Source: Desulfotruncus arcticus DSM 17038 (GTDB lineage Bacteria > Bacillota > Desulfotomaculia > Desulfotomaculales > Desulfallaceae). Taken from it: DNA of 64,000 nt. Location: NCBI RefSeq assembly GCF_900113335.1, contig NZ_FOOX01000014.1, positions 1 to 64,000 of the forward strand, written 5' to 3'. The notes beneath the pieces are model-generated. The model saw only the letters and a list, made by a program, of their open reading frames with translations. It ran no database searches and was not told the origin of the DNA. The position numbers were made by a program, and so were the translations under genes. Positions 42,548 through 50,451 of this stretch are shown piece by piece; the stretch's first letter is position 1; each line of letters begins with the position of its first letter.

Positions 42548-43306
42548 TCATCCTTGCACGGTATTCTTAAGTACACCGATTCCTTCGATTGTTACTTCGA
42601 TTAAATCACCAGGGTGCAACGGTCCTACGCCGGAAGGCGTGCCTGACAGAATTACATCACCGGGATATAATGTCATAACCTCCGTCACTTTCTCAATTAT
42701 TGTTTCTACATTATGAATTAAATCATTGGTATTGGAATGCTGGCGCACATCTCCATTAATAAAGAGTTTGATCTCGACATTATTCGGATCGAGAGAGGTT
42801 TCAATGACAGGCCCTAACGGTTTGAAGGTATGAAATGATTTGGCTCTCGTATACTGGATATCCTTCTTTTGTAAATCCCGGTCGGAGATATCATTGGCAC
42901 AGGTGTAACCGAATACAAAAGACAGAGCCTCATCTTTTTTGACTCCTTTTGCTTCCTGGCCTATCACGATAGCCAGTTCCGCTTCATAATCAATCCGGTG
43001 ATCCAACGTCGGCAAAATGACTTGATCATCCTGACCCACTACCGCAGAGGGAGATACCATAAACATCATCGGCTCCTCGGGAATCGGCTTATTACTCTCT
43101 TCCGCGTGTTTAACGTAGTTGAGTCCGATGGCAATAATCTTGCCGGGAATCACCGGTGGCAGCAGCTGCACATCTTGCAAAGAATAAACCTCATTTAATT
43201 TCTCCGCATTTCCCTGTAGAAAATCGCCGCTTAATCTGGTGATCTTTTCTCCTTCCAAAACACCATACATGGTTTCTCCATTATTGGAAAATCGGGTAAA
43301 TTTCAT
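42548..43306 (-). CDS. Fumarylacetoacetate hydrolase (FAH) family protein
   Basis: 252 residues. Metal-binding acidic motifs and active-site segments are DYEAELAIVIGQEAKG, FGYTCANDISDRDLQ and KSFHTFKPLGPVI, ending ILSGTPSGVGPLHPGDLIEV. Family members hydrolyse acylpyruvates, decarboxylate oxaloacetate, or dehydrate 2-keto-3-deoxy sugar acids. With UxaA-type dehydratases in the same run, the last option (processing a 2-keto-3-deoxy acid) is the most economical. GAGGAGG precedes the ATG. Confidence 0.88.
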   Translation of the reverse strand: MKFTRFSNNGETMYGVLEGEKITRLSGDFLQGNAEKLNEVYSLQDVQLLPPVIPGKIIAIGLNYVKHAEESNKPIPEEPMMFMVSPSAVVGQDDQVILPTLDHRIDYEAELAIVIGQEAKGVKKDEALSFVFGYTCANDISDRDLQKKDIQYTRAKSFHTFKPLGPVIETSLDPNNVEIKLFINGDVRQHSNTNDLIHNVETIIEKVTEVMTLYPGDVILSGTPSGVGPLHPGDLIEVTIEGIGVLKNTVQG

Positions 43307-43380
43307 AATCGATCCTCCTCGAGTTTATCGTTAATTTGCTGTAAATGTGTTGTTGTGTGAAGCGCATAATATTTTTTAAC

Positions 43381-44535
43381 TTATGATTGGGGAAATAGCC
43401 GCGTTAAAGCAAATTCATCGTGCTTGAGCACTTCTGTCGCGGTAAAGCGGCCGCGGGATGTTTTAATGATGCACTCCATAATTTTGTCGGCGGCTTGCTC
43501 CAATGTTATTTCCCGGCTGATTATACCGCTTACATTAACATCGATGTTTTCCGGCACCAGACTGCAAATTTTGGGATTGGCACATATTTTAACCACCGGA
43601 GTAATCGGATTGCCGACATTGTTACCCTTCCCGGTGATAAACACGGTCATCGCGGCTCCTGCTGCCGCCATAGCTGTCACTAAGTCGGCGGCGGCCGAAG
43701 AAGTATTCATAAAATGGAGTCCGGGCTTGGCGGGTGCTTCACATGTATCCAGAATACCAACGATCGGGGATTTGCCAACCTTTTGAATATTGCCTAAAGC
43801 TTTCTCTTCAATCGTGGATATGCCCCCGGCGATATTGCCTTGGTTGGGTTGCGAGCCAAGGAGATCCTCGCCTTTGGAAAAAATGAGGTCCAAATACTCT
43901 TTATGTGTTTTGAGGAATTGATCTCCCAGCTCTTTGGTGGCAAAATGCTTGACCAGGATATGCTCTGCGCCGGTGATTTCGGGAGTTTCGCCAAACATTA
44001 CCGTGGATCCCATTTCTATTAACCGGTCACAGACCACACCGGCAGCCGGGTTACCTGCTAACCCGGAGGTTGTGTCCGACTCGCCGCACTTGTACCCGAA
44101 GATCAGGTCTTTTAAATCGGCCTCCACCTTTTCCAATGCTGTTGCATAATGTACAAATTCTACCGCCTTACGCGAAGCTCTTTCTATCGTTTTCAAGTCG
44201 CCGTTTTCATCAGTCCAAAAATAAGCTACCGGCTTACCGGTTTTGGCAATGCCGTCGGCCACTTTTTTCGTCCAATTAGGTTCTATCCCTATAACAATTA
44301 CTGCCGCCACATTCGGATTGCTGCCGGTACCGATCAGTGTCCTGAAGTGCAGCTCCAAATCCGCCCCGAATTGCATGCGCCCATACGGGTGAGTAATAAA
44401 CAGCGTGCCTGCAACGGTATTGGACACCGCTCGGCATACTGGATAAGACACCGCATCCAAAGGCAGCAGCAATACATGATTCCGAATGCCGATCCGGCCA
44501 TTCTCACGGCGATAGCCTAATATTTTGGTATTCAT
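43381..44535 (-). CDS. UxaA-family dehydratase large subunit, copy 1
   Basis: 384 residues from the ATG at 44535 (AGGTGG upstream). This is the C-terminal, catalytic half of altronate/galactarate dehydratases as a separate subunit. Signature segments are IGIRNHVLLLPLDAVSYPVC at the N-terminus, GYKCGESDTTSGLAGNPAAG, the cluster region GNNVGNPITPVVKICANP, and VSGIISREITLEQAADKIME. It removes water from a 2,3-dihydroxy (or sulfo-hydroxy) acid with an Fe-S or Fe site. The small SAF subunit is encoded immediately upstream (2-base gap). Confidence 0.85.
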   Translation of the reverse strand: MNTKILGYRRENGRIGIRNHVLLLPLDAVSYPVCRAVSNTVAGTLFITHPYGRMQFGADLELHFRTLIGTGSNPNVAAVIVIGIEPNWTKKVADGIAKTGKPVAYFWTDENGDLKTIERASRKAVEFVHYATALEKVEADLKDLIFGYKCGESDTTSGLAGNPAAGVVCDRLIEMGSTVMFGETPEITGAEHILVKHFATKELGDQFLKTHKEYLDLIFSKGEDLLGSQPNQGNIAGGISTIEEKALGNIQKVGKSPIVGILDTCEAPAKPGLHFMNTSSAAADLVTAMAAAGAAMTVFITGKGNNVGNPITPVVKICANPKICSLVPENIDVNVSGIISREITLEQAADKIMECIIKTSRGRFTATEVLKHDEFALTRLFPQS

Positions 44536-44537
44536 TT

Positions 44538-45140
44538 TTACCACCTCACGCTTTTGATGTTGTGAACATGCACCAAGTCTCCCGGATTGATATCCTGGAC
44601 TGCCTTACCGATTGTTTCACCGTATTCAAAAACATATTCACCGGTTTTGATCGGCTTTAAGGCAATCTTGTGTCCAAGTGGAATATCATGGTTGGATTGT
44701 ATGGTTGTTTCATCATTGGTGTCCAAGAAGACACCTATTACATTTTCGCCGGTGTTAATATCCTGGACGGCTACCCCGACATTGTCCTCATAACCATGAA
44801 CTAAAAACTTATGCTTCATGCTCATATCCTCCTTGCTAGTTGGTTGCAAAACACCCCTGCCGCGCAAGCCTTCCATATTGTGCTCGTGAACAATGCTGCC
44901 TTCATTAATTTCAATGGTAGCCCGGCCTATCGTCTCTCCGTATTTTATAACAGCTTCCCCTTTGAGTATTTTGCAGAGGGCGAATTTAAAACCGTAAGGA
45001 ACATCTTCCCGCAAAACAATACGATATTGTTTATCTTCAACAGCAATATTTAAAGCTGCTCCGGCTTTAAGGTCCTTCAGCGCGGTGCCTGTGTTATCCT
45101 TAATGTTTAAAATAATTGCCTCTCTGCCGGCTTGTGTCAT
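44538..45140 (-). CDS. Tandem SAF-domain small subunit of UxaA-type dehydratases (fusion)
   Basis: 200 residues from the ATG at 45140, after GGGAGGG. Two SAF domains are joined: residues about 1-98 (core REDVPYGFKFALCKILKGEA, end VHEHNMEGLRGRG) and 108-200 (core HDIPLGHKIALKPIKTGEYV, end VHVHNIKSVRW). Each normally forms one separate small subunit with an N-terminal metal/substrate-binding histidine motif. An AAGGAGG plus ATG (44834-44817) survives between the halves, suggesting two adjacent genes fused by loss of a stop. Two large subunits occur in the run, so the fusion may serve both. Confidence 0.85.
   Translation of the reverse strand: MTQAGREAIILNIKDNTGTALKDLKAGAALNIAVEDKQYRIVLREDVPYGFKFALCKILKGEAVIKYGETIGRATIEINEGSIVHEHNMEGLRGRGVLQPTSKEDMSMKHKFLVHGYEDNVGVAVQDINTGENVIGVFLDTNDETTIQSNHDIPLGHKIALKPIKTGEYVFEYGETIGKAVQDINPGDLVHVHNIKSVRW
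44817..44834 (-). promoter_or_regulatory. Internal Shine-Dalgarno and start codon inside the tandem SAF gene
   Basis: AAGGAGG (44834-44828) is followed at 8 bases by ATG (44819-44817), exactly at the first residue of the second SAF domain. It could initiate a separate second-domain protein alongside the fusion. Confidence 0.65.
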
Positions 45141-45246
45141 AACTTGTCCCTCCCAAGGAAAATTTTGTCTGGCAATGTTCGGCGTGGGCAGCATTGGCCG
45201 GTCAGTTACATCTGCAGTGTTTGCTTTCAGGCAATATATAAGGAAC

Positions 45247-46692
45247 TTATATGCCAAAGAGCAATTTTATAACATTCAAATAAATGACTAAAACCAAAAA
45301 CATTAATAGTGTATAGGCCAGCTGCCACTTAATTGATACTTCCGTGGAATCCTTCCCCACAATAGCGGCAACATTTAAATTGCCGGCGGAAAAAGGTGAG
45401 CAGGTAACGGCAAGTCCAAAACTTCCCAGTATCGCCATGGCCATAAAAGGGAAGGACAGCCCCAGGGCCTGTGGAGTAAAAGCAGTTAAAATACTGGTAG
45501 TCGTAAGCATGGGGTGAAGCCCGAACAAAGATAACCCGATAATGAGAACTCCGGTCAGCAATAATACCAGCGTAGCGTTTCCGGCAACACTTTTGAACAA
45601 TAAGGGCAGATAGTGCCCAATGGGAGAAACCCCCACCGCCACCGCAAAAAAACCGGCGCCGAGAAAAATGGTTGCTTCATTTGACATTTGCGGGATCATC
45701 TCGGTTAGATATTTTTTAAACTCAAAACTATAGTTCGCCATGTCACCGGTTAAGACCACCCAGATTAACGGAACAATAAGCGCAACGAGGGGTACGAGAG
45801 CTAAAATGCTTATTGATGTAAGCATGTCTAAAAGGATAATAATTGCCAGCATTGCAGTTATCCCCACCACAAGCTGCTTGATATACCTGTTTTCATCATT
45901 ATTGATATTGGAACCGCCGGCAGCTGCACTATCCGGCTGTTGCACTGATGCTCCAAGCCGCTCATTTGAATTGCTGGTGCCCGGACTGTTGCTGGCAGGC
46001 TTTCTGCCGGCAGCTCCATACCGGACTCGGTTTTCCAGCCACCCTACAACCAGGGTCAGAAGAGCCAGCGGCAGGCCATATAAAATTAGATCAACCAGAT
46101 CATCTCCCCAATAGGCCAGTACCACTCCGACAGCAGCGGAATTAGGCGACCAGAACAATATGCCGCCATAACCCCGCATCGCCGCCCGGGCCAGCATATT
46201 GCGATACTTGCCCCCGGTGCCTATGATCAAGACACTATAAGTGATGGAAATACAGGCAATGTTCATTACACTGCCCAGCAAGTGAGATATGCCGTGGCCC
46301 AGAAGATAAATACCGCTGCGGCTGCCGGTTATGCTTTTTTGAAGCATGCTCTCCAATGCCGCATGGTACTTGGGAAAACTTAACGGCAATCCCATCAACG
46401 GAACGAAAACAATTAGCGTTAATACCATGCCGTTCTGGATAATCGCATTGAACCAGGTCGACATAGTACTATCATTATATATCAGCAGGGCGGACCCTAT
46501 AAAAAAGAGACCGTAACCAACAAACCTTGTTAATCCGGTAGTTACGGTTATACACTGCACTATTACCAGCAAAGTGGCGACACTTAAAATTCCGTGCCAG
46601 TTGCCAACTCCCAATAAAGCAGTTACTATATAAAGCAGGCCTGTAATAAATATTGAATAGCCTCTGATAAGTTTTAGCACTTTACTCGCCAT
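45247..46692 (-). CDS. Multi-span permease of unknown family
   Basis: 481 residues with about 11-12 membrane spans in two blocks, separated by a polar, low-complexity loop (residues about 218-262, rich in S, N and G). Each half contains a short re-entrant-looking segment (LFWSPNSAAVGVVLAYWGDD; LAVTCSPFSAGNLNVAAIVG), which is typical of ion-transporter-superfamily anion permeases. It is co-oriented with the UxaA genes, so it probably imports the sugar acid or hydroxy acid they act on. I cannot name a family with confidence. Confidence 0.65.
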   Translation of the reverse strand: MASKVLKLIRGYSIFITGLLYIVTALLGVGNWHGILSVATLLVIVQCITVTTGLTRFVGYGLFFIGSALLIYNDSTMSTWFNAIIQNGMVLTLIVFVPLMGLPLSFPKYHAALESMLQKSITGSRSGIYLLGHGISHLLGSVMNIACISITYSVLIIGTGGKYRNMLARAAMRGYGGILFWSPNSAAVGVVLAYWGDDLVDLILYGLPLALLTLVVGWLENRVRYGAAGRKPASNSPGTSNSNERLGASVQQPDSAAAGGSNINNDENRYIKQLVVGITAMLAIIILLDMLTSISILALVPLVALIVPLIWVVLTGDMANYSFEFKKYLTEMIPQMSNEATIFLGAGFFAVAVGVSPIGHYLPLLFKSVAGNATLVLLLTGVLIIGLSLFGLHPMLTTTSILTAFTPQALGLSFPFMAMAILGSFGLAVTCSPFSAGNLNVAAIVGKDSTEVSIKWQLAYTLLMFLVLVIYLNVIKLLFGI

Positions 46693-46717
46693 ACTTTCAC
46701 GGTTAGCTTAATAAAGA

Positions 46718-46884
46718 AGACTTGGTCAGGTGGGGTTTTGACCCATACGTTGGGGACATACCTCGACCCAAAAGTTTGACCTATAAGCAGAGGTGTGTCC
46801 CCTGACCGCTAAACCTTAGTCGCACTTATTTAGAGCTTACAGCCTGTTATCCCCGACCTAAGAGGGCGGGGTCTTACAGGCTGT
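46718..46884 (-). repeat. Palindromic element, copy C, with a nested inverted repeat
   Basis: On the minus strand it begins with CCCCGCC...GGTCGGGG flanked by ACAGCCTG/CAGGCTGT (46839-46884), then has AAATAAGTGCGACTAAGGTT as in copy B, and ends GGGTCAAAACCCCACCTGAC. The long stem is interrupted by about 60 bases bounded by GGGGACATACCTC (46752-46764) and GAGGTGTGTCCCC (46790-46802), an inverted repeat in itself. It separates the permease from the second large subunit. Confidence 0.75.
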
Positions 46885-46891
46885 GCGAAGA

Positions 46892-48052
46892 TCAATAGCT
46901 GGTCCCAATACGCCATAAAGCAAATTCTCTGTGCTGCAATTTCTCCGAACAGGTTAATTGACCGTTGCAAGCGGCCATAACCTGTTCATATATTTGGGCT
47001 CCTGATACCTGTATTGAGCTGCTGCCTTCGATCACGCCGCCAACGTACACGTCGATGTTGTCCATCATTTTAGCATATGTTTGTTTATTGGCAGTGATTT
47101 TTACCACCGGCGCTATAGGCGTGCCACAGGGGCTTCCCCGGCCGGTGGTAAAGGCCACGATTTGCGCTCCTCCCGCCAGCATGCCGATCATAGATTGGAT
47201 ATCATGCCCCGGTGTATCCATTACGGATAAACCTTTGCCCCGGATTCCCTCGGCGTAAGCAAGCACATCATTAACGGCAGTTGTTCCCGCCTTATAAATG
47301 CAGCCCAGAGATTTCTCTTCCAGGGTGGTGATCCCTCCCGCCTTATTGCCGGGTGTAGGCTGGGTATCCCTGATATCGCTGCCCTCGTTAACCACTCTTT
47401 GCTCAAACGCTTGTACAACTCCGAGCAGCTTTGCAGCTATCTCCGGGTTTGCCGCCCTTCTTGCCAGCACGTGTTCAGCTCCAATAATTTCAACAGTCTC
47501 CGATAAGATTATACTGCCACCGGATTGAACGAGCATGTCTGCAGCATATCCCAGGGAAGGATTTGCCGCCAGTCCTGAAGTGGCATCGGAAGCTCCGCAT
47601 TCCAAACCCAGTATTATTTCACTGGCCGGATAATGGGAGGGCTCTGCTTTCGCAACGTTTGCCGCTAATTTTTTTAATAGCTGCGTTCCCTTGGCAATGG
47701 CGCCTGAAGTTCCACCGTTATTCTGAATAATAATCATTTCCACTGGCTTGCCGGATAGTGCTATATTATCCGCCAGCAGTCCCGGCTGCAAAGATTCGCA
47801 TCCCAATCCCACAACCATAACGGCGCCAACGTTGGGGTTACGCCCCAAACCGGCCAGAGTGCGGAAAGTTTGTTCCAAATCTTTTCCTATTTGCCCGCAG
47901 CCGTACTGGTTGGCCAGGCATACCGCACCCGGCACCTTACGGGTTATCATCTTCGCAACATGCAAGGCACACCCGGAGCTTGGAATAACAAGTACGTGGT
48001 TGCGGACGCCTATTTTTCCGTCGGCCCGCAGATAACCGGTAATTTGCTCCAT
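46892..48052 (-). CDS. UxaA-family dehydratase large subunit, copy 2
   Basis: 386 residues. Same family as 43381-44535: IGVRNHVLVIPSSGCALHVA at the N-terminus, GLECGASDATSGLAANPSLG, GRGSPCGTPIAPVVKITANK and a C-terminal helix. Identity to copy 1 by eye is moderate, so the two probably prefer different hydroxy acids or stereoisomers. The cysteine pattern differs (SSGCA and SPCGTPIAP here against LDAVS and NVGNPITP in copy 1). The gene is 18 bases after the 2-hydroxyacid dehydrogenase and lacks its own small-subunit gene unless the tandem SAF protein serves it. Confidence 0.85.
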   Translation of the reverse strand: MEQITGYLRADGKIGVRNHVLVIPSSGCALHVAKMITRKVPGAVCLANQYGCGQIGKDLEQTFRTLAGLGRNPNVGAVMVVGLGCESLQPGLLADNIALSGKPVEMIIIQNNGGTSGAIAKGTQLLKKLAANVAKAEPSHYPASEIILGLECGASDATSGLAANPSLGYAADMLVQSGGSIILSETVEIIGAEHVLARRAANPEIAAKLLGVVQAFEQRVVNEGSDIRDTQPTPGNKAGGITTLEEKSLGCIYKAGTTAVNDVLAYAEGIRGKGLSVMDTPGHDIQSMIGMLAGGAQIVAFTTGRGSPCGTPIAPVVKITANKQTYAKMMDNIDVYVGGVIEGSSSIQVSGAQIYEQVMAACNGQLTCSEKLQHREFALWRIGTSY

Positions 48053-48070
48053 TTTAAATCACCCGCGGGA

Positions 48071-49063
48071 TTAATCTTTCCATACTTCGGGGTTAACCAG
48101 ATTTTGGGGGCGCTCCCGGCGCAAAACAGACATAACCCCTGCAGATACATCGCGGGCCATACGAACAAGGGCCCCGTCGGTCATAGCTGCAATATGTGGT
48201 GTTACTACAATATTTTCCAGTGTAAACAAGGGATTATCTTTAGCGGGAGGTTCCTTGGCAAATACGTCTACCGCGGCGCCTGCAATGGACTTGTTTTTTA
48301 ATGCTTGGTATAGATCTTCCTCATTGACCACACCGCCCCTGGACGGGTTAATAAAATAAGCCGTGGGTTTCATTAAGTCCAATTGTTTTTTCCCGATCAG
48401 GTTTCTTGTACCCGGTGTCAACGGTACATGAACTGATATAAAGTCACTCTTGGCAAAGACTTCTTCCAGTGACCCGCACGGCTCCACTCCCGCCTGCTTA
48501 ATCATTTCAGGTGCCAGGTAAGCGTCGTAACCGCACACCTTCATATTAAAACCCTTAACACAAAGTTCGGCCGTCTTCCGGGCAATTTTCCCAAAGCCTA
48601 CCAAACCAAGCGTTTTTCCGTATAACTCCTCAGTTGTATAGCCGAGTTTGGTAACCAAACCGGGCAAAGAACCGGGCTGGTCGAACTCTCCCACGCGCAG
48701 AGCGTTGTCCACCTCTTTAATGCGTTTACACAGGTACAGCATGGTAGCCAATACATGTTCGGCTACAGACATGACGTTCGCTTCGGGAGTGTTTACCACC
48801 GCAACCCCGCAGCGGTTGGCCGCTTCAAGATCGATATTGTCAAGGCCGATACCATGTCTGCCGATAACCTTTAATTGTTTCCCCGCTTCAATTATGGCTG
48901 CGGTAACTTTGGTGCTGCGCACAATCAGTGCGTCTGCATCGGCGATAGCCTTAATGACCGTTTCTTCTCCCGGGTCCGCGGCAATTTCCAACCGTGCGGC
49001 TTCCTTGATTATATTCATGCCTTCTTCATGAATTGCTTCGGTTAATAGCACTTTGGGAGCCAT
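48071..49063 (-). CDS. D-isomer-specific 2-hydroxyacid dehydrogenase (SerA-like)
   Basis: 330 residues without the C-terminal ACT domains of full SerA. The NAD fold is KTLGLVGFGKIARKTAELCV, and the catalytic Arg, Glu and His lie in INPSRGGVVNEEDLYQAL and ENIVVTPHIAAMTDGALVRM. It interconverts a 2-hydroxyacid and a 2-oxoacid with NAD(H). In sulfolactate pathways a similar enzyme partners UxaA-type SuyAB; in sugar-acid pathways it can reduce tartronate or tetronate intermediates. Substrate not determined. Confidence 0.88.
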   Translation of the reverse strand: MAPKVLLTEAIHEEGMNIIKEAARLEIAADPGEETVIKAIADADALIVRSTKVTAAIIEAGKQLKVIGRHGIGLDNIDLEAANRCGVAVVNTPEANVMSVAEHVLATMLYLCKRIKEVDNALRVGEFDQPGSLPGLVTKLGYTTEELYGKTLGLVGFGKIARKTAELCVKGFNMKVCGYDAYLAPEMIKQAGVEPCGSLEEVFAKSDFISVHVPLTPGTRNLIGKKQLDLMKPTAYFINPSRGGVVNEEDLYQALKNKSIAGAAVDVFAKEPPAKDNPLFTLENIVVTPHIAAMTDGALVRMARDVSAGVMSVLRRERPQNLVNPEVWKD

Positions 49064-49133
49064 TTATAACACCTCGTTAATTTCTAATTTATTTATAATG
49101 GTCAAAGTTTTTAATCTGGGGTTATAGTTCCGT

Positions 49134-50378
49134 CTACCACCATCCTTTGTTCGTTAGATTTCCTTTATCATCAAACTCCAGTGTAAGTTCAGTTAAAACT
49201 TTTATGCCCGGTTTAGCTTCCAGCTCTTTGAGTAAAGCCTGAGACACTAATAATTTAGTCAATTCCATTGTGTTTTTGATAAAAACTATTTTGGCATCTT
49301 GCTCATTTTTACCCGGTAAACTGTTAAGAATAACGTTGATGGCAGCTCTATCGTTTTCCCGGACAACGGGCATCTTGCCCCTTCCCAGAGAGCCCGCTGC
49401 AATAACGTTGGCGTAAGTGGCTTGGAAATCGATCTTATCAGCGAAGCGCCGGGTAATAACATCAGCCAATCCCATACCCAAAGCATTGCCGTGTGATGCA
49501 TCAGATAAATCCAGCGCCACGATGTTATCGACCTGTGGTTTTTCCTCACTGGGAACGGGCTTGGTAACCCGGCCGATTACATTAACATCAATCCCGCTGC
49601 CGCTGATGTTCTTACCCATCTCTTCAACTATTAACAGATCGATATGTTCAGCAGGCAGAGCCGGCATTAAATCCTTGGCCAAAACCAACAGCTCGGCATC
49701 CGCTTCTTCCATTTTTTCTTTCCTGACTGCTGTAATTTTGGCAGTTTGTTTGGACGCATTTTCTACGATACCCAATCCGGCTATGATCGGGGCCTTCTCC
49801 AGCGCCATGCGGGCGGCATGAACTAGTTCAGGATATAAGCCAAAGGAATGTAATTCAGTGCATCCTTTTTGTTTGCCAAGGCCGATAGCGATCATTTTCA
49901 TTAAGCCGCTTTCGATGCTGGCCTTAAATTTTGTATGAGGTTTGACCCTGTTGATAACAAAGATGGCATCGGCATAAAATGCGTTTTTATCCATATAAAC
50001 CGTGGCGCCTTTTTCGGTCCGCCCCAGTTTCACCACTTCCGTATCAGATATTACGGGAGCGCCAACAGTTGCTTCATTGATACCCAGGCTGTTTAAAACT
50101 TCAGTTTGGCCTTCAGCAGTACCGCCGCCATGACTTCCCATGGCCGGCACAATAAAAGGCCTGGCACCTAAATGTTTAAACTCTGTTACAACAACACTTA
50201 AAATCTCGGCAATATTTTTAATTCCTCTGCTGCCGGCGGTTATAGCTACTCTTTGATCCCGATGTATTAATTGGTCGATGGCAATGTTTTTTAGTTGTCG
50301 TGCAACCTCTTCTGCTATATTTTCAACTACCGGCTGAGAAAAACTTTGGGAAATTAAATATAACCTGGGAACGTCCAT
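49134..50378 (-). CDS. LarA-like (DUF2088) lactate-racemase family protein
   Basis: 414 residues. N-terminal domain with PAMGSHGGGTAEGQTEVLN (His83), FVINRVKPHTKFKASIESGL (His148, Lys150) and GCTELHSFGLYPE (His177), residues that align with the nickel-pincer and catalytic sites of LarA. It probably racemises or epimerises the 2-hydroxyacid used by the neighbouring dehydrogenase and dehydratases. The pincer-cofactor genes larB, larC and larE are not in the window, so cofactor supply would come from elsewhere. Confidence 0.75.
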   Translation of the reverse strand: MDVPRLYLISQSFSQPVVENIAEEVARQLKNIAIDQLIHRDQRVAITAGSRGIKNIAEILSVVVTEFKHLGARPFIVPAMGSHGGGTAEGQTEVLNSLGINEATVGAPVISDTEVVKLGRTEKGATVYMDKNAFYADAIFVINRVKPHTKFKASIESGLMKMIAIGLGKQKGCTELHSFGLYPELVHAARMALEKAPIIAGLGIVENASKQTAKITAVRKEKMEEADAELLVLAKDLMPALPAEHIDLLIVEEMGKNISGSGIDVNVIGRVTKPVPSEEKPQVDNIVALDLSDASHGNALGMGLADVITRRFADKIDFQATYANVIAAGSLGRGKMPVVRENDRAAINVILNSLPGKNEQDAKIVFIKNTMELTKLLVSQALLKELEAKPGIKVLTELTLEFDDKGNLTNKGWW

Positions 50379-50451
50379 AAAATAATAATCATTCCCTTCT
50401 GATATAGAAAATTATCTTTGACCGGTTTGCGGTTGGCCTAATTGCTTTAAG

